Part shown: positions 1-4,677 of the stretch, one piece after another | Layout of the letters: every line of letters begins with the position of its first letter | Numbering within the stretch: the first letter of the stretch is position 1 | NCBI GenBank assembly: GCA_027484495.1 | Contig: JAIXSW010000170.1 | Location: 1 to 7,253 of the forward strand | DNA length: 7,253 nt | Direction of reading: 5' to 3' | Source: Gammaproteobacteria bacterium | Lineage (GTDB): Bacteria; Pseudomonadota; Gammaproteobacteria; Enterobacterales; Alteromonadaceae | The notes under the pieces: model-generated | Database searches by the model: none | What the model saw: the letters and a program-made list of their open reading frames with translations, nothing else | What the model was told of the DNA's origin: nothing | Translations under genes and position numbers: made by a program

Positions 1-2
1 AC

Positions 3-728
3 GCCAATCCATGCGGTGTGGCGATTGGCGACGATATTCTGGCTGCGTACAACCGCGCTTATCAGACTGACCCGACTTCTGCCTTTGGCGGCATCATCGC
101 CTTTAACCGCGAACTGGATGCCACCACAGCCGAAGCCATTGTCAGCCGCCAGTTTGTTGAAGTCATTATCGCACCAACCGCCACTGCCGAAGCTGCAGCT
201 GTTGTCGCGAAAAAGCCCAACGTCCGTCTGCTGGTCTGTGGCCAGTGGTCCGATAAAACCACTGGTTTTGACATCAAACGCGTCAACGGCGGGGTGTTAG
301 TGCAGGACCGTGACCAGAAAATGGTCGGTCTGGATGATCTGAAAGTCGTGACAAAACGCCAACCTTCTGCCGATGAACTGCGCGACCTGCTGTTCTGCTG
401 GAAAGTGGCCAAATACGTCAAATCAAATGACATTGTTTATGCAAAAGACTCGATGACGATTGGCGTTGGCGCCGGCCAGATGAGCCGCGTCTACAGTGCA
501 AAAATCGCCGGTATCAAAGCGGCCGACGAAAATCTGGAAGTCAAAGGCTCAGTGATGGCATCTGATGCCTTCTTCCCGTTCCGCGACGGCATCGACGCCG
601 CCGCCGCCGCCGGGATCAAAGCGGTGATCCAGCCAGGTGGCTCGATGCGCGATGCTGAAGTGATTGCTGCGGCTGACGAGCACGGCATGACGATGGTCTT
701 CACCGGCGTTCGTCATTTCCGTCACTAA
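3..728 (+). CDS. purH: Bifunctional AICAR transformylase/IMP cyclohydrolase, C-terminal part (5' end outside window)
   Basis: PurH catalyses the last two steps of IMP synthesis in the cytoplasm: formyl transfer from 10-formyl-THF to AICAR, then ring closure. The frame is open from base 3, so the GTG at 18 is internal and about 241 codons of a protein usually near 530 residues are visible. All of this lies in the transformylase domain. The first visible residues, ANPCGVAIGDD, directly follow the family's catalytic Lys-His pair (KHANPCGVA), which falls just outside the left edge. Other conserved stretches are TDPTSAFGGIIAFNREL, the IGVGAGQMSRVYSAKIAG block (about 460-515), ASDAFFPFRDGIDAAAAAG and the terminal RHFRH. 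The stop is TAA at 726-728, and an intrinsic terminator follows 31 bases later. No purD follows, unlike the enterobacterial purHD operon. I see no lesion. Confidence 0.97.
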   Translation, partial: ANPCGVAIGDDILAAYNRAYQTDPTSAFGGIIAFNRELDATTAEAIVSRQFVEVIIAPTATAEAAAVVAKKPNVRLLVCGQWSDKTTGFDIKRVNGGVLVQDRDQKMVGLDDLKVVTKRQPSADELRDLLFCWKVAKYVKSNDIVYAKDSMTIGVGAGQMSRVYSAKIAGIKAADENLEVKGSVMASDAFFPFRDGIDAAAAAGIKAVIQPGGSMRDAEVIAAADEHGMTMVFTGVRHFRH

Positions 729-759
729 GCGTTTTGACGAAGTTTGTATCTTGAGCAAC

Positions 760-787
760 AAAACGGCAGCTTTGGCTGCCGTTTTTT
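760..787 (+). terminator. Rho-independent terminator of purH
   Basis: An 11-bp perfect stem (760-770 with 775-785, core ACGGCAGC/GCTGCCGT) closes a TTTG loop and runs into a six-T tract at 782-787. It lies 31 bases past the purH stop and ahead of the start of the next gene, so it should separate that gene from most purH transcription. Confidence 0.93.
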
Positions 788-815
788 ATCCACAGAGCAA
801 CAGGCAACCGGACAG

Positions 816-1157
816 ATGAGCAATATTCAATTCCCCGCTTTATTTTGTTACTCAGGTGCGGATGAGATGCTGCGCCTCGACAACCGGGCTGCGCTGCAAG
901 GTCTGCTGGCAGACACACATGCGATGCTGCCGGACGCTGATTATATTATCGACAGCAGCGGGACCGAGTGGCTGTTCAATCACGAAGGCGTGCCATACCC
1001 AACCACCCGGCGCTGGTCGTTGCCACAGCTGATTGTCAGGGTCCAACAACATTTCTTCGCTCAGGCACAAAGTTGCGTCAGCAAAATTCAGGCGGCCGAT
1101 TTACCGTCCTTGATACTGATGGTGGATAGCGATGAAGAACTCCGGCAAACCGAATAG
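816..1157 (+). CDS. Small conserved hypothetical protein, DUF4144-like (113 aa)
   Basis: The product is a soluble 113-residue protein with no signal peptide or membrane segment, and no function is known to me. From memory it resembles the DUF4144 family found in Vibrio, Aeromonas and relatives: an N-terminal strand pattern (IQFPALFCYSGADEML), a central DADYIIDSSGTEW hairpin-like stretch, a helix around LPQLIVRVQQHF, and a final strand pair near QSCVSKI and SLILMV. The ATG at 816 is chosen because the only longer in-frame start, TTG at 744, would place the purH terminator inside the coding region. The Shine-Dalgarno match upstream is poor, so translation is probably weak. There is no clear promoter in the 28 bases between the terminator and the start, and expression may depend on read-through from purH. 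The family call is from pattern memory, not a search. Confidence 0.72.
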   Translation: MSNIQFPALFCYSGADEMLRLDNRAALQGLLADTHAMLPDADYIIDSSGTEWLFNHEGVPYPTTRRWSLPQLIVRVQQHFFAQAQSCVSKIQAADLPSLILMVDSDEELRQTE

Positions 1158-1405
1158 CTCGGCATGATTTATAGATAAAAAAGCTTTATATGGACATTAA
1201 CCATCTAAGGTGACAGGAACACATAGCTACAACCAGCAAACGCAGCTTTTCAGCAAAGTTATAATTTAAATTAAAAAACATATCCAACTGTATTTATTGC
1301 ACTTTTTCAGATAACTACCATATTTAATGAATTAATCATTGAAATGACAATCTAATGCCTGCATTTTAGTGTTATCTGCCCACCATCTATGTCAGGAGGC
1401 CCGCT
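1158..1405. other. AT-rich intergenic region / nhaP2 leader
   Basis: This 248-base stretch has no convincing ORF and is much richer in A+T than its surroundings. It contains an exact TATAAT at 1260-1265 without a good -35 partner. It also holds three inverted repeats: 1308-1315 with 1371-1378 (CAGATAAC/GTTATCTG), 1323-1330 with 1336-1343 (one mismatch), and 1354-1358 with 1361-1365 (AATGC/GCATT). No T-tract hairpin for the preceding small gene was seen. The strong AGGAGG at 1394-1399 belongs to nhaP2. Confidence 0.6.
1260..1265 (+). promoter_or_regulatory. Candidate -10 element for nhaP2
   Basis: The hexamer is an exact TATAAT in an AT-rich tract about 140 bases before the nhaP2 start. The 16-18 bp position upstream shows only poor -35 matches (such as AAACGC), and there is no extended TG. 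It may be chance in such AT-rich DNA. Confidence 0.3.
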
Positions 1406-2668
1406 ATGGACGCGACAACCATCAATCATTTATTCCTGTTGGGAGCCGTATTGGTCGCCGCCGCCATCATGATGAGTTCGGTCGCGAGTAAAATTGGCGT
1501 GCCTATTCTGGTTATTTTCCTCGGTGTTGGCATGTTTGCCGGCATCGATGGTCCCGGCGGTATTGCTTTTGACGATTATTCGATGGCCTATCTGGTCGGC
1601 AACCTGGCGCTTGCGGTGATCCTGCTTGATGGTGGCATGCGCACCAACGTGAAAAGTTTCCGCGTCGCTTTGGGCCCTTCATTGTCGCTGGCAACAGTTG
1701 GCGTGCTCATTACGGCCGGCCTTACCGGTGTTGCCGCCGCCTGGTTGTTTGACCTTACAGTACTCGAGGGCTTGCTGATTGGCGCGATTGTCGGCTCCAC
1801 CGACGCCGCTGTGGTGTTTAACTTACTGAATGGTAAAGGTCTGAACGAACGGGTTGGCGCCACACTGGAAATCGAATCGGGCAGCAACGATCCGATGGCG
1901 ATGTTTCTGACTGTTACCTTGATTTCCATTATCGCCAGCGGCCAGACCGGCTTTGACTGGTCCGTGCTGACCAGTCTGATTCAGCAATTTGGTGTCGGGA
2001 TTTTGCTTGGCCTGGCCGGTGGCTGGGTGCTGTTGAAACTCATCAATAGAATTCAGATCGCCGATGGGCTCTATCCATTATTGGCGGTCAGCGGTGGTTT
2101 ATTCCTGTATGCCGTGTCCGGTTCGGTCGGCGGCAGCGGTATTCTCAGTGTCTATGTCTGTGGTCTGGTGCTCGGCAATCAGCCGATCCGGAACCGCCAC
2201 GGTATCGTGCATATGTTTGACGGTCTGGCCTGGCTCAGCCAAATCGGTATGTTCCTGGTGTTAGGCCTGTTACTGACCCCGAGTCAGTTGCTACCGATTG
2301 CAGTGCCGGCGTTACTGTTGTCGCTGTGGATGATTTTGTTTGCCCGGCCCCTGTCAGTATTTATTGGCCTGCTGCCGTTTAAAAGCTTCACACTGCGGGA
2401 GCGCACTTTCATCTCCTGGGTCGGCCTGCGTGGTGCTGTACCGGTCATTCTTGCCGTATTCCCGCTGATGGCGGGCCTGCCAAACGCCCAGCTATTTTTT
2501 AACGTGGCGTTTTTTATCGTGCTGGTGTCGTTACTCCTGCAAGGCACGACGCTGGGCTTTTTTGCCAAAAAGCCCATGTGGTGGTGCCGCCTATGCCATC
2601 GCCCATTTCACGCGCCGGTATCGAAGTGCAGCTGGCCAGCCAGTGGGAAATGTTTGTTTATAAACTGA
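1406..2668 (+). CDS. nhaP2: NhaP2 antiporter membrane domain (frame 1, ends in out-of-frame tail)
   Basis: This is the Na_H_exchanger transport domain, with about a dozen hydrophobic segments between residues 8 and 385. CPA1 hallmarks are visible: DDYSMAYLVGNLALAVILLDGG (57-77, split by the first conserved segments), GSTDAAVVF at 130-138, ESGSNDP at 157-163 with the ion-binding Asn161-Asp162 pair, and SWVGLRGAVP at 337-346. The start ATG at 1406 has an excellent AGGAGG (1394-1399) six bases upstream, and its N-terminus aligns with E. coli CvrA (MDATTIN). Residues 390-420 (PMWWCRLCHR...CLFIN) are not family sequence but the result of the frameshift, ending at TAA 2666-2668. If translated as read, the product keeps the transport core but lacks the cytosolic regulatory domains, so activity or stability may be altered. 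Confidence 0.9.
   Translation: MDATTINHLFLLGAVLVAAAIMMSSVASKIGVPILVIFLGVGMFAGIDGPGGIAFDDYSMAYLVGNLALAVILLDGGMRTNVKSFRVALGPSLSLATVGVLITAGLTGVAAAWLFDLTVLEGLLIGAIVGSTDAAVVFNLLNGKGLNERVGATLEIESGSNDPMAMFLTVTLISIIASGQTGFDWSVLTSLIQQFGVGILLGLAGGWVLLKLINRIQIADGLYPLLAVSGGLFLYAVSGSVGGSGILSVYVCGLVLGNQPIRNRHGIVHMFDGLAWLSQIGMFLVLGLLLTPSQLLPIAVPALLLSLWMILFARPLSVFIGLLPFKSFTLRERTFISWVGLRGAVPVILAVFPLMAGLPNAQLFFNVAFFIVLVSLLLQGTTLGFFAKKPMWWCRLCHRPFHAPVSKCSWPASGKCLFIN
2553..2576 (+). repeat. Perfect inverted repeat spanning the nhaP2 frameshift
   Basis: TGGGCTTTTT at 2553-2562 pairs without mismatch with AAAAAGCCCA at 2567-2576 around a 4-base loop, TGCC. The short A run (five A) forms the 3' arm while the T run opposite has six T. 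With a sixth A restored, the repeat becomes an 11-bp perfect stem around GCC and the reading frame is repaired. The hairpin lies inside coding sequence and has no T tract after it on either strand, so it is not a terminator. Confidence 0.9.
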
Positions 2669-3132
2669 ATCCGGACAAGTGGTGTATAGGCAGCGAACTG
2701 AAACAGCTAAACATGCCGGACCATACGCGGATTGTGGCACTGTTTCGCGACAATCAGCTGTTGCATCCCTCTGGCAGTAGTAAGCTGATGGCCGGTGATG
2801 TTCTGTGTATCATCGGGCATGATGCAGATCTTCCTGTATTGGGCCGCATGTTCAGTGAAACGCCACAACGCAACTTTGATTTTGAATTCTTTGGCGATTT
2901 TATGCTGGACGGCGCTGCCCGGCTGGATGATTTGGCGATGTTCTATTCGCTGGATTTAGCCGACTGCGGCGATGCTTTGACTCTGGCAGACTTTATTGCG
3001 AAAAAACTGGGTGGGAACCCCGTCGTCGGCGACACCTTACAATGGTCCGGCATGGGCTGGACCGTGGCCGAGCTGGACGGTGATCAGATCCGCCGTGTGG
3101 GTGTAAAAGCACAGGGCGAATCGGCAGACTGA
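2578..3132 (+). CDS. nhaP2: NhaP2 C-terminal cytosolic part (TrkA-C and CorC/HlyC domains), frame-shifted fragment
   Basis: This 184-codon frame, displaced by -1 from the membrane part, continues the antiporter. After the PPMPSPISRAG linker comes a TrkA-C (RCK-C-like) domain at about residues 15-95 (SQWEMFVYKL, WCIGSELKQL, LLHPSGSSKLMAGDVLCII, LPVLGRMFSE). A CorC/HlyC transporter-associated domain follows at about 104-180 (FFGDFMLDGAARLDDLAMFY, LADFIAKKLGGNPVVGD, WTVAELDGDQIRRVGVK). In the family these cytosolic domains are thought to sense ligands and gate the antiporter. The GTG at 2578 is just the first possible start in the frame. No Shine-Dalgarno precedes it or the ATG at 2593, so independent translation is unlikely. 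The frame itself is open further upstream, through the hairpin, with no stop near the junction. It ends at TGA 3130-3132. Confidence 0.88.
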   Translation: MVVPPMPSPISRAGIEVQLASQWEMFVYKLNPDKWCIGSELKQLNMPDHTRIVALFRDNQLLHPSGSSKLMAGDVLCIIGHDADLPVLGRMFSETPQRNFDFEFFGDFMLDGAARLDDLAMFYSLDLADCGDALTLADFIAKKLGGNPVVGDTLQWSGMGWTVAELDGDQIRRVGVKAQGESAD

Positions 3133-3146
3133 CCAAAGCGATGAGC

Positions 3147-3174
3147 ACAGGGCCTGCGCCACATCAGGCCCTGT
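3147..3174 (+). other. G+C-rich stem-loop after nhaP2
   Basis: ACAGGGCCTG (3147-3156) pairs perfectly with CAGGCCCTGT (3165-3174) across an 8-base loop, starting 14 bases after the nhaP2 stop. No T tract follows (TCTGCACACA), so it is not a canonical intrinsic terminator. It could be a weak terminator or an mRNA 3'-end protector. Confidence 0.6.
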
Positions 3175-3204
3175 TCTGCACACAGCCATGCAGCCGAAAA
3201 TCAC

Positions 3205-3232
3205 TTTACTTTTAGCGCCCAACGGCTACAAT
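3205..3232 (+). promoter_or_regulatory. Probable sigma70 promoter of suhB
   Basis: TTTACT (3205-3210, 4 of 6 to the -35 consensus) and TACAAT (3227-3232, 5 of 6 to the -10) are spaced by 16 bp. Transcription would start near 3239, giving a leader of about 40 bases. The discriminator just after the -10 is G+C-rich (ACGCGC), a trait of promoters inhibited by ppGpp. A second TACAAT at 3260-3265 has no -35 partner. Confidence 0.55.
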
Positions 3233-3239
3233 ACGCGCC

Positions 3240-3270
3240 GCTCTTTTGACTGTTCTTTATACAATAAGGT
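3240..3270 (+). promoter_or_regulatory. suhB leader with boxA-like motifs ahead of the Shine-Dalgarno
   Basis: Two boxA-like stretches occur in the predicted 5' UTR. GCTCTTT (3240-3246) matches the core of the rrn boxA TGCTCTTTAACAA. TGTTCTTTA (3251-3259) matches its first nine positions with one change and is followed by TACAA. The Shine-Dalgarno AAGG (3266-3269) lies only 6 bases past the second motif and 10 bases before the ATG. From the literature I recall that E. coli suhB is autoregulated by the Nus factor/SuhB complex binding a boxA in its 5' UTR. This arrangement fits such control, but binding here is inferred. Confidence 0.55.
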
Positions 3271-3279
3271 ATTCACTCT

Positions 3280-4083
3280 ATGCATCCGATGTTAAACATC
3301 GCTGTTCGTGCTGCGCGTGGCGCAGGCAATATCATCGCCCGGGCCTGTGGTCAACTCGACATGGTTCAGACCAGCCAGAAAGGCACCAACGACTTTGTCA
3401 CCAACGTCGACAAAGAAGCAGAACAGGCTATCGTGCAAATCCTGCGTAAATCCTACCCAACCCACGATATCGTTGGCGAAGAAGGTGGCGATTACGGCAG
3501 TTTTAACAGTGAATACCAATGGATCATCGACCCACTCGATGGTACCGCCAACTTTATCAAAGGCATCCCCCACTTCGCCGTTTCTATCGCGCTGCGCCAT
3601 AATGGCAAGCTCGATCAGGCCGTCATTTATGATCCGCTGCGGGGTGAAGTCTTCACTGCCAGCCGTGGTGGTGGTGCGCAGTTAAACGGTCGCCGTATTC
3701 GCGTGACCAATGCCACTGACTTAACCGGCACTATCCTGGCGACAGGTTTCCCGTTTAAACAGAAACATCATCTCGATGCATATACCGAAACTTTCAAAAC
3801 GTTCTTCACCACAGCGGCGGATGTTCGTCGTTCAGGCTCGGCCGCACTGGACCTTGCTTATGTCGCCGCAGGCCGCTTAGACGGTTTCTGGGAAATTGGC
3901 TTAAAGCCATGGGATATCGCTGCAGGTGAACTGATTGTGCGTGAAGCCGGCGGTCTGGTGAGCGACTTCGTTGGCGGCAATAACCAGCTGAAAAGCGGCA
4001 ATGTCGTTGCCGGCAATCCAAAAGTGCTGGCTGCGATGTTAAAAGGCATGCGCCCGCACCTGACAGAATCACTGATGCGCTAA
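3280..4083 (+). CDS. suhB: Inositol-1-monophosphatase family protein / Nus-complex factor SuhB
   Basis: SuhB has the Mg2+-dependent inositol monophosphatase fold. In E. coli its main role is as part of the NusA/NusB/NusE/NusG antitermination complex on rRNA operons, assisting ribosome assembly. The product is 267 residues, the same length as E. coli SuhB, and starts with the same MHPMLNIAVRAAR. Metal-site motifs are intact: GEE at 66-68, DPLDGT at 84-89 (Asp84, Asp87) and KPWDIAAGE at 209-217 (Asp212). The substrate-loop and dimer segment RRSGSAALDLAYVAAGR (183-199) is intact and retains Arg184. A weak AAGG precedes the ATG at 3280 by 10 bases. A later in-frame ATG at 3289 is disfavoured because the family conserves MHPM. 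The gene stands alone, with its own promoter and a strong terminator, convergent to the rhodanese and secDF genes. Confidence 0.97.
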   Translation: MHPMLNIAVRAARGAGNIIARACGQLDMVQTSQKGTNDFVTNVDKEAEQAIVQILRKSYPTHDIVGEEGGDYGSFNSEYQWIIDPLDGTANFIKGIPHFAVSIALRHNGKLDQAVIYDPLRGEVFTASRGGGAQLNGRRIRVTNATDLTGTILATGFPFKQKHHLDAYTETFKTFFTTAADVRRSGSAALDLAYVAAGRLDGFWEIGLKPWDIAAGELIVREAGGLVSDFVGGNNQLKSGNVVAGNPKVLAAMLKGMRPHLTESLMR

Positions 4084-4094
4084 GCAGCAGAGAC

Positions 4095-4122
4095 AAAAAC
4101 GCCGGCTATTGCCGGCGTTTTT
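4095..4122. terminator. Bidirectional intrinsic terminator between suhB and the rhodanese gene
   Basis: This is a perfect 12-bp stem, AAAAACGCCGGC (4095-4106) with GCCGGCGTTTTT (4111-4122), around a TATT loop. On the + strand it starts 11 bases after the suhB stop and ends in a T tract. The A tract on its left gives an equivalent T tract on the - strand, so it can also stop transcription from the convergent rhodanese gene, whose stop lies 75 bases away. Confidence 0.93.
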
Positions 4123-4197
4123 ATGTACAGGATGTAAGGCACAAATGCAGGCACTTGGTGCCCAGAGCTTTGTGGCGATTTTCAGCTGATAGGCAGC

Positions 4198-4566
4198 TCA
4201 ATCATGCGCTACCGGCAAACCGGCATTAACCCAGGCGGTGTAACCCCCGGCCAGACTCAGCACATCGCTGTAACCCATTTGCTGTAATGCATCGGCCGCC
4301 AAGGCTGAACGAAAACCTCCACCACAATACAAAATCAGCGTTTGTTGTTTGTCCTGCACTTTAGTCTCGATGTCGCGTTCAATCACACCTTTGCCAATAT
4401 GCATCGCTTGTGGCAAATGGCCTTTTTGCCACTCCAGATCTTCCCGCACATCAATCAGCACACAAGGCGCCTGATGCGCATTGTATTGCTCGATAGTGAT
4501 TTCTTTTACCCGGCTTTTCGCCGCATCAACCATCGCCAGAAAACCAGCACTATGTTGTTTGCTCAT
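4198..4566 (-). CDS. Single-domain rhodanese-like sulfurtransferase (122 aa)
   Basis: The protein is a cytoplasmic rhodanese-fold domain of one module, with no signal peptide or membrane segment. Such proteins carry a sulfane sulfur on a catalytic cysteine as persulfide and pass it to an acceptor; the acceptor here is unknown. Visible signatures are VLIDVREDLEWQKGHLPQAMHI (37-57, the substrate-proximal DVRE/GHLPQA motifs) and the active-site loop YCGGGFRSA, with Cys81 and Arg86. The short loop fits sulfurtransferase rather than Cdc25-type phosphatase activity. The C-terminal GGYTAWVNAGLPV is also typical. The start at 4566 (MSKQH) is preferred over the in-frame ATG at 4605 because AAGGAG lies six bases upstream. 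The gene is separated from secF by the secF terminator and so has its own transcription, although I see no convincing promoter in the short gap. Confidence 0.92.
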   Translation of the reverse strand: MSKQHSAGFLAMVDAAKSRVKEITIEQYNAHQAPCVLIDVREDLEWQKGHLPQAMHIGKGVIERDIETKVQDKQQTLILYCGGGFRSALAADALQQMGYSDVLSLAGGYTAWVNAGLPVAHD

Positions 4567-4572
4567 CTGCAA

Positions 4573-4578
4573 CTCCTT
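4573..4578 (-). promoter_or_regulatory. Shine-Dalgarno that fixes the rhodanese start
   Basis: AAGGAG on the - strand, six bases before the ATG at 4566-4564, supports this start over the upstream in-frame ATG at 4605. Confidence 0.85.
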
Positions 4579-4641
4579 CCACAAAAACCTGTGCAGCCAT
4601 TGCACGACTGCCGGTAAGCCTCGGTATCTTATGCTTCAATC

Positions 4642-4670
4642 AAAAAAAAGCCAGTCACGAGACTGGCTTT
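4642..4670 (-). terminator. Rho-independent terminator of the secDF operon
   Basis: On the - strand, AAAGCCAGTC and GACTGGCTTT form a 10-bp perfect stem (4661-4670 with 4647-4656) around a TCGT loop, followed by an unbroken T tract complementary to the A run at 4642-4649. It starts 7 bases beyond the secF stop and separates the operon from the rhodanese gene downstream. Confidence 0.95.
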
Positions 4671-4677
4671 CAGCGAG

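Larger units (their letters stand above)
1406..3132 (+). pseudogene. nhaP2: K+/H+ antiporter NhaP2/CvrA, whole gene interrupted by a frameshift
   Basis: Read across one -1 frame change, this region encodes a full CPA1-family antiporter of the NhaP2/CvrA type, which expels K+ (in some species Na+) across the inner membrane in exchange for protons. The break lies at the AAAAA run 2567-2571. Frame 1 runs to residue 389 (...GFFAKK). If one A is restored, the next codons read A-H-V-V-V-P-P-M-P-S-P-I-SRAG. The linker between the conserved QG (residues 379-380) and SRAG is then 21 residues, the same length as in E. coli CvrA as I recall it. The total becomes about 575 residues, against about 578 in E. 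coli. Both halves are well conserved and carry no second lesion. This fits a recent mutation, a homopolymer sequencing error, or, less likely, recoding. Confidence 0.85.

Noticed and set aside
62..433. 123-codon ORF on the - strand inside purH
   Set aside because: It is antisense to a strongly conserved coding sequence, has no recognisable domain and is low in complexity. It is a codon-bias shadow.
594..613. GCC trinucleotide repeat in purH
   Set aside because: It encodes the DAAAAAG stretch that is conserved in PurH of other bacteria, so it is ordinary coding sequence, not a microsatellite of note.
744..815. In-frame TTG extension of the small DUF4144-like gene
   Set aside because: It would encode across the purH terminator hairpin and T tract and has no Shine-Dalgarno. 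The ATG at 816 is the simpler start.
2566..2572. Programmed -1 ribosomal frameshift site like dnaX (A AAA AAG)
   Set aside because: The run has only five A, giving C AAA AAG. The P-site tRNA would re-pair with CAA at a mismatch in the first position. There is no Shine-Dalgarno-like stimulator upstream and no strong hairpin at the usual downstream spacing. Kept only as a minor alternative.
2578..3132. Independent gene for a soluble TrkA-C/CorC-domain protein
   Set aside because: There is no ribosome binding site or promoter, and the sequence continues the antiporter exactly at the expected residue. It is the rest of a broken gene.
4591..4605. GTGCA-N5-TGCAC inverted repeat upstream of the rhodanese gene as an operator
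   Set aside because: Five-base arms are expected by chance, and no second copy or known regulator site supports it.
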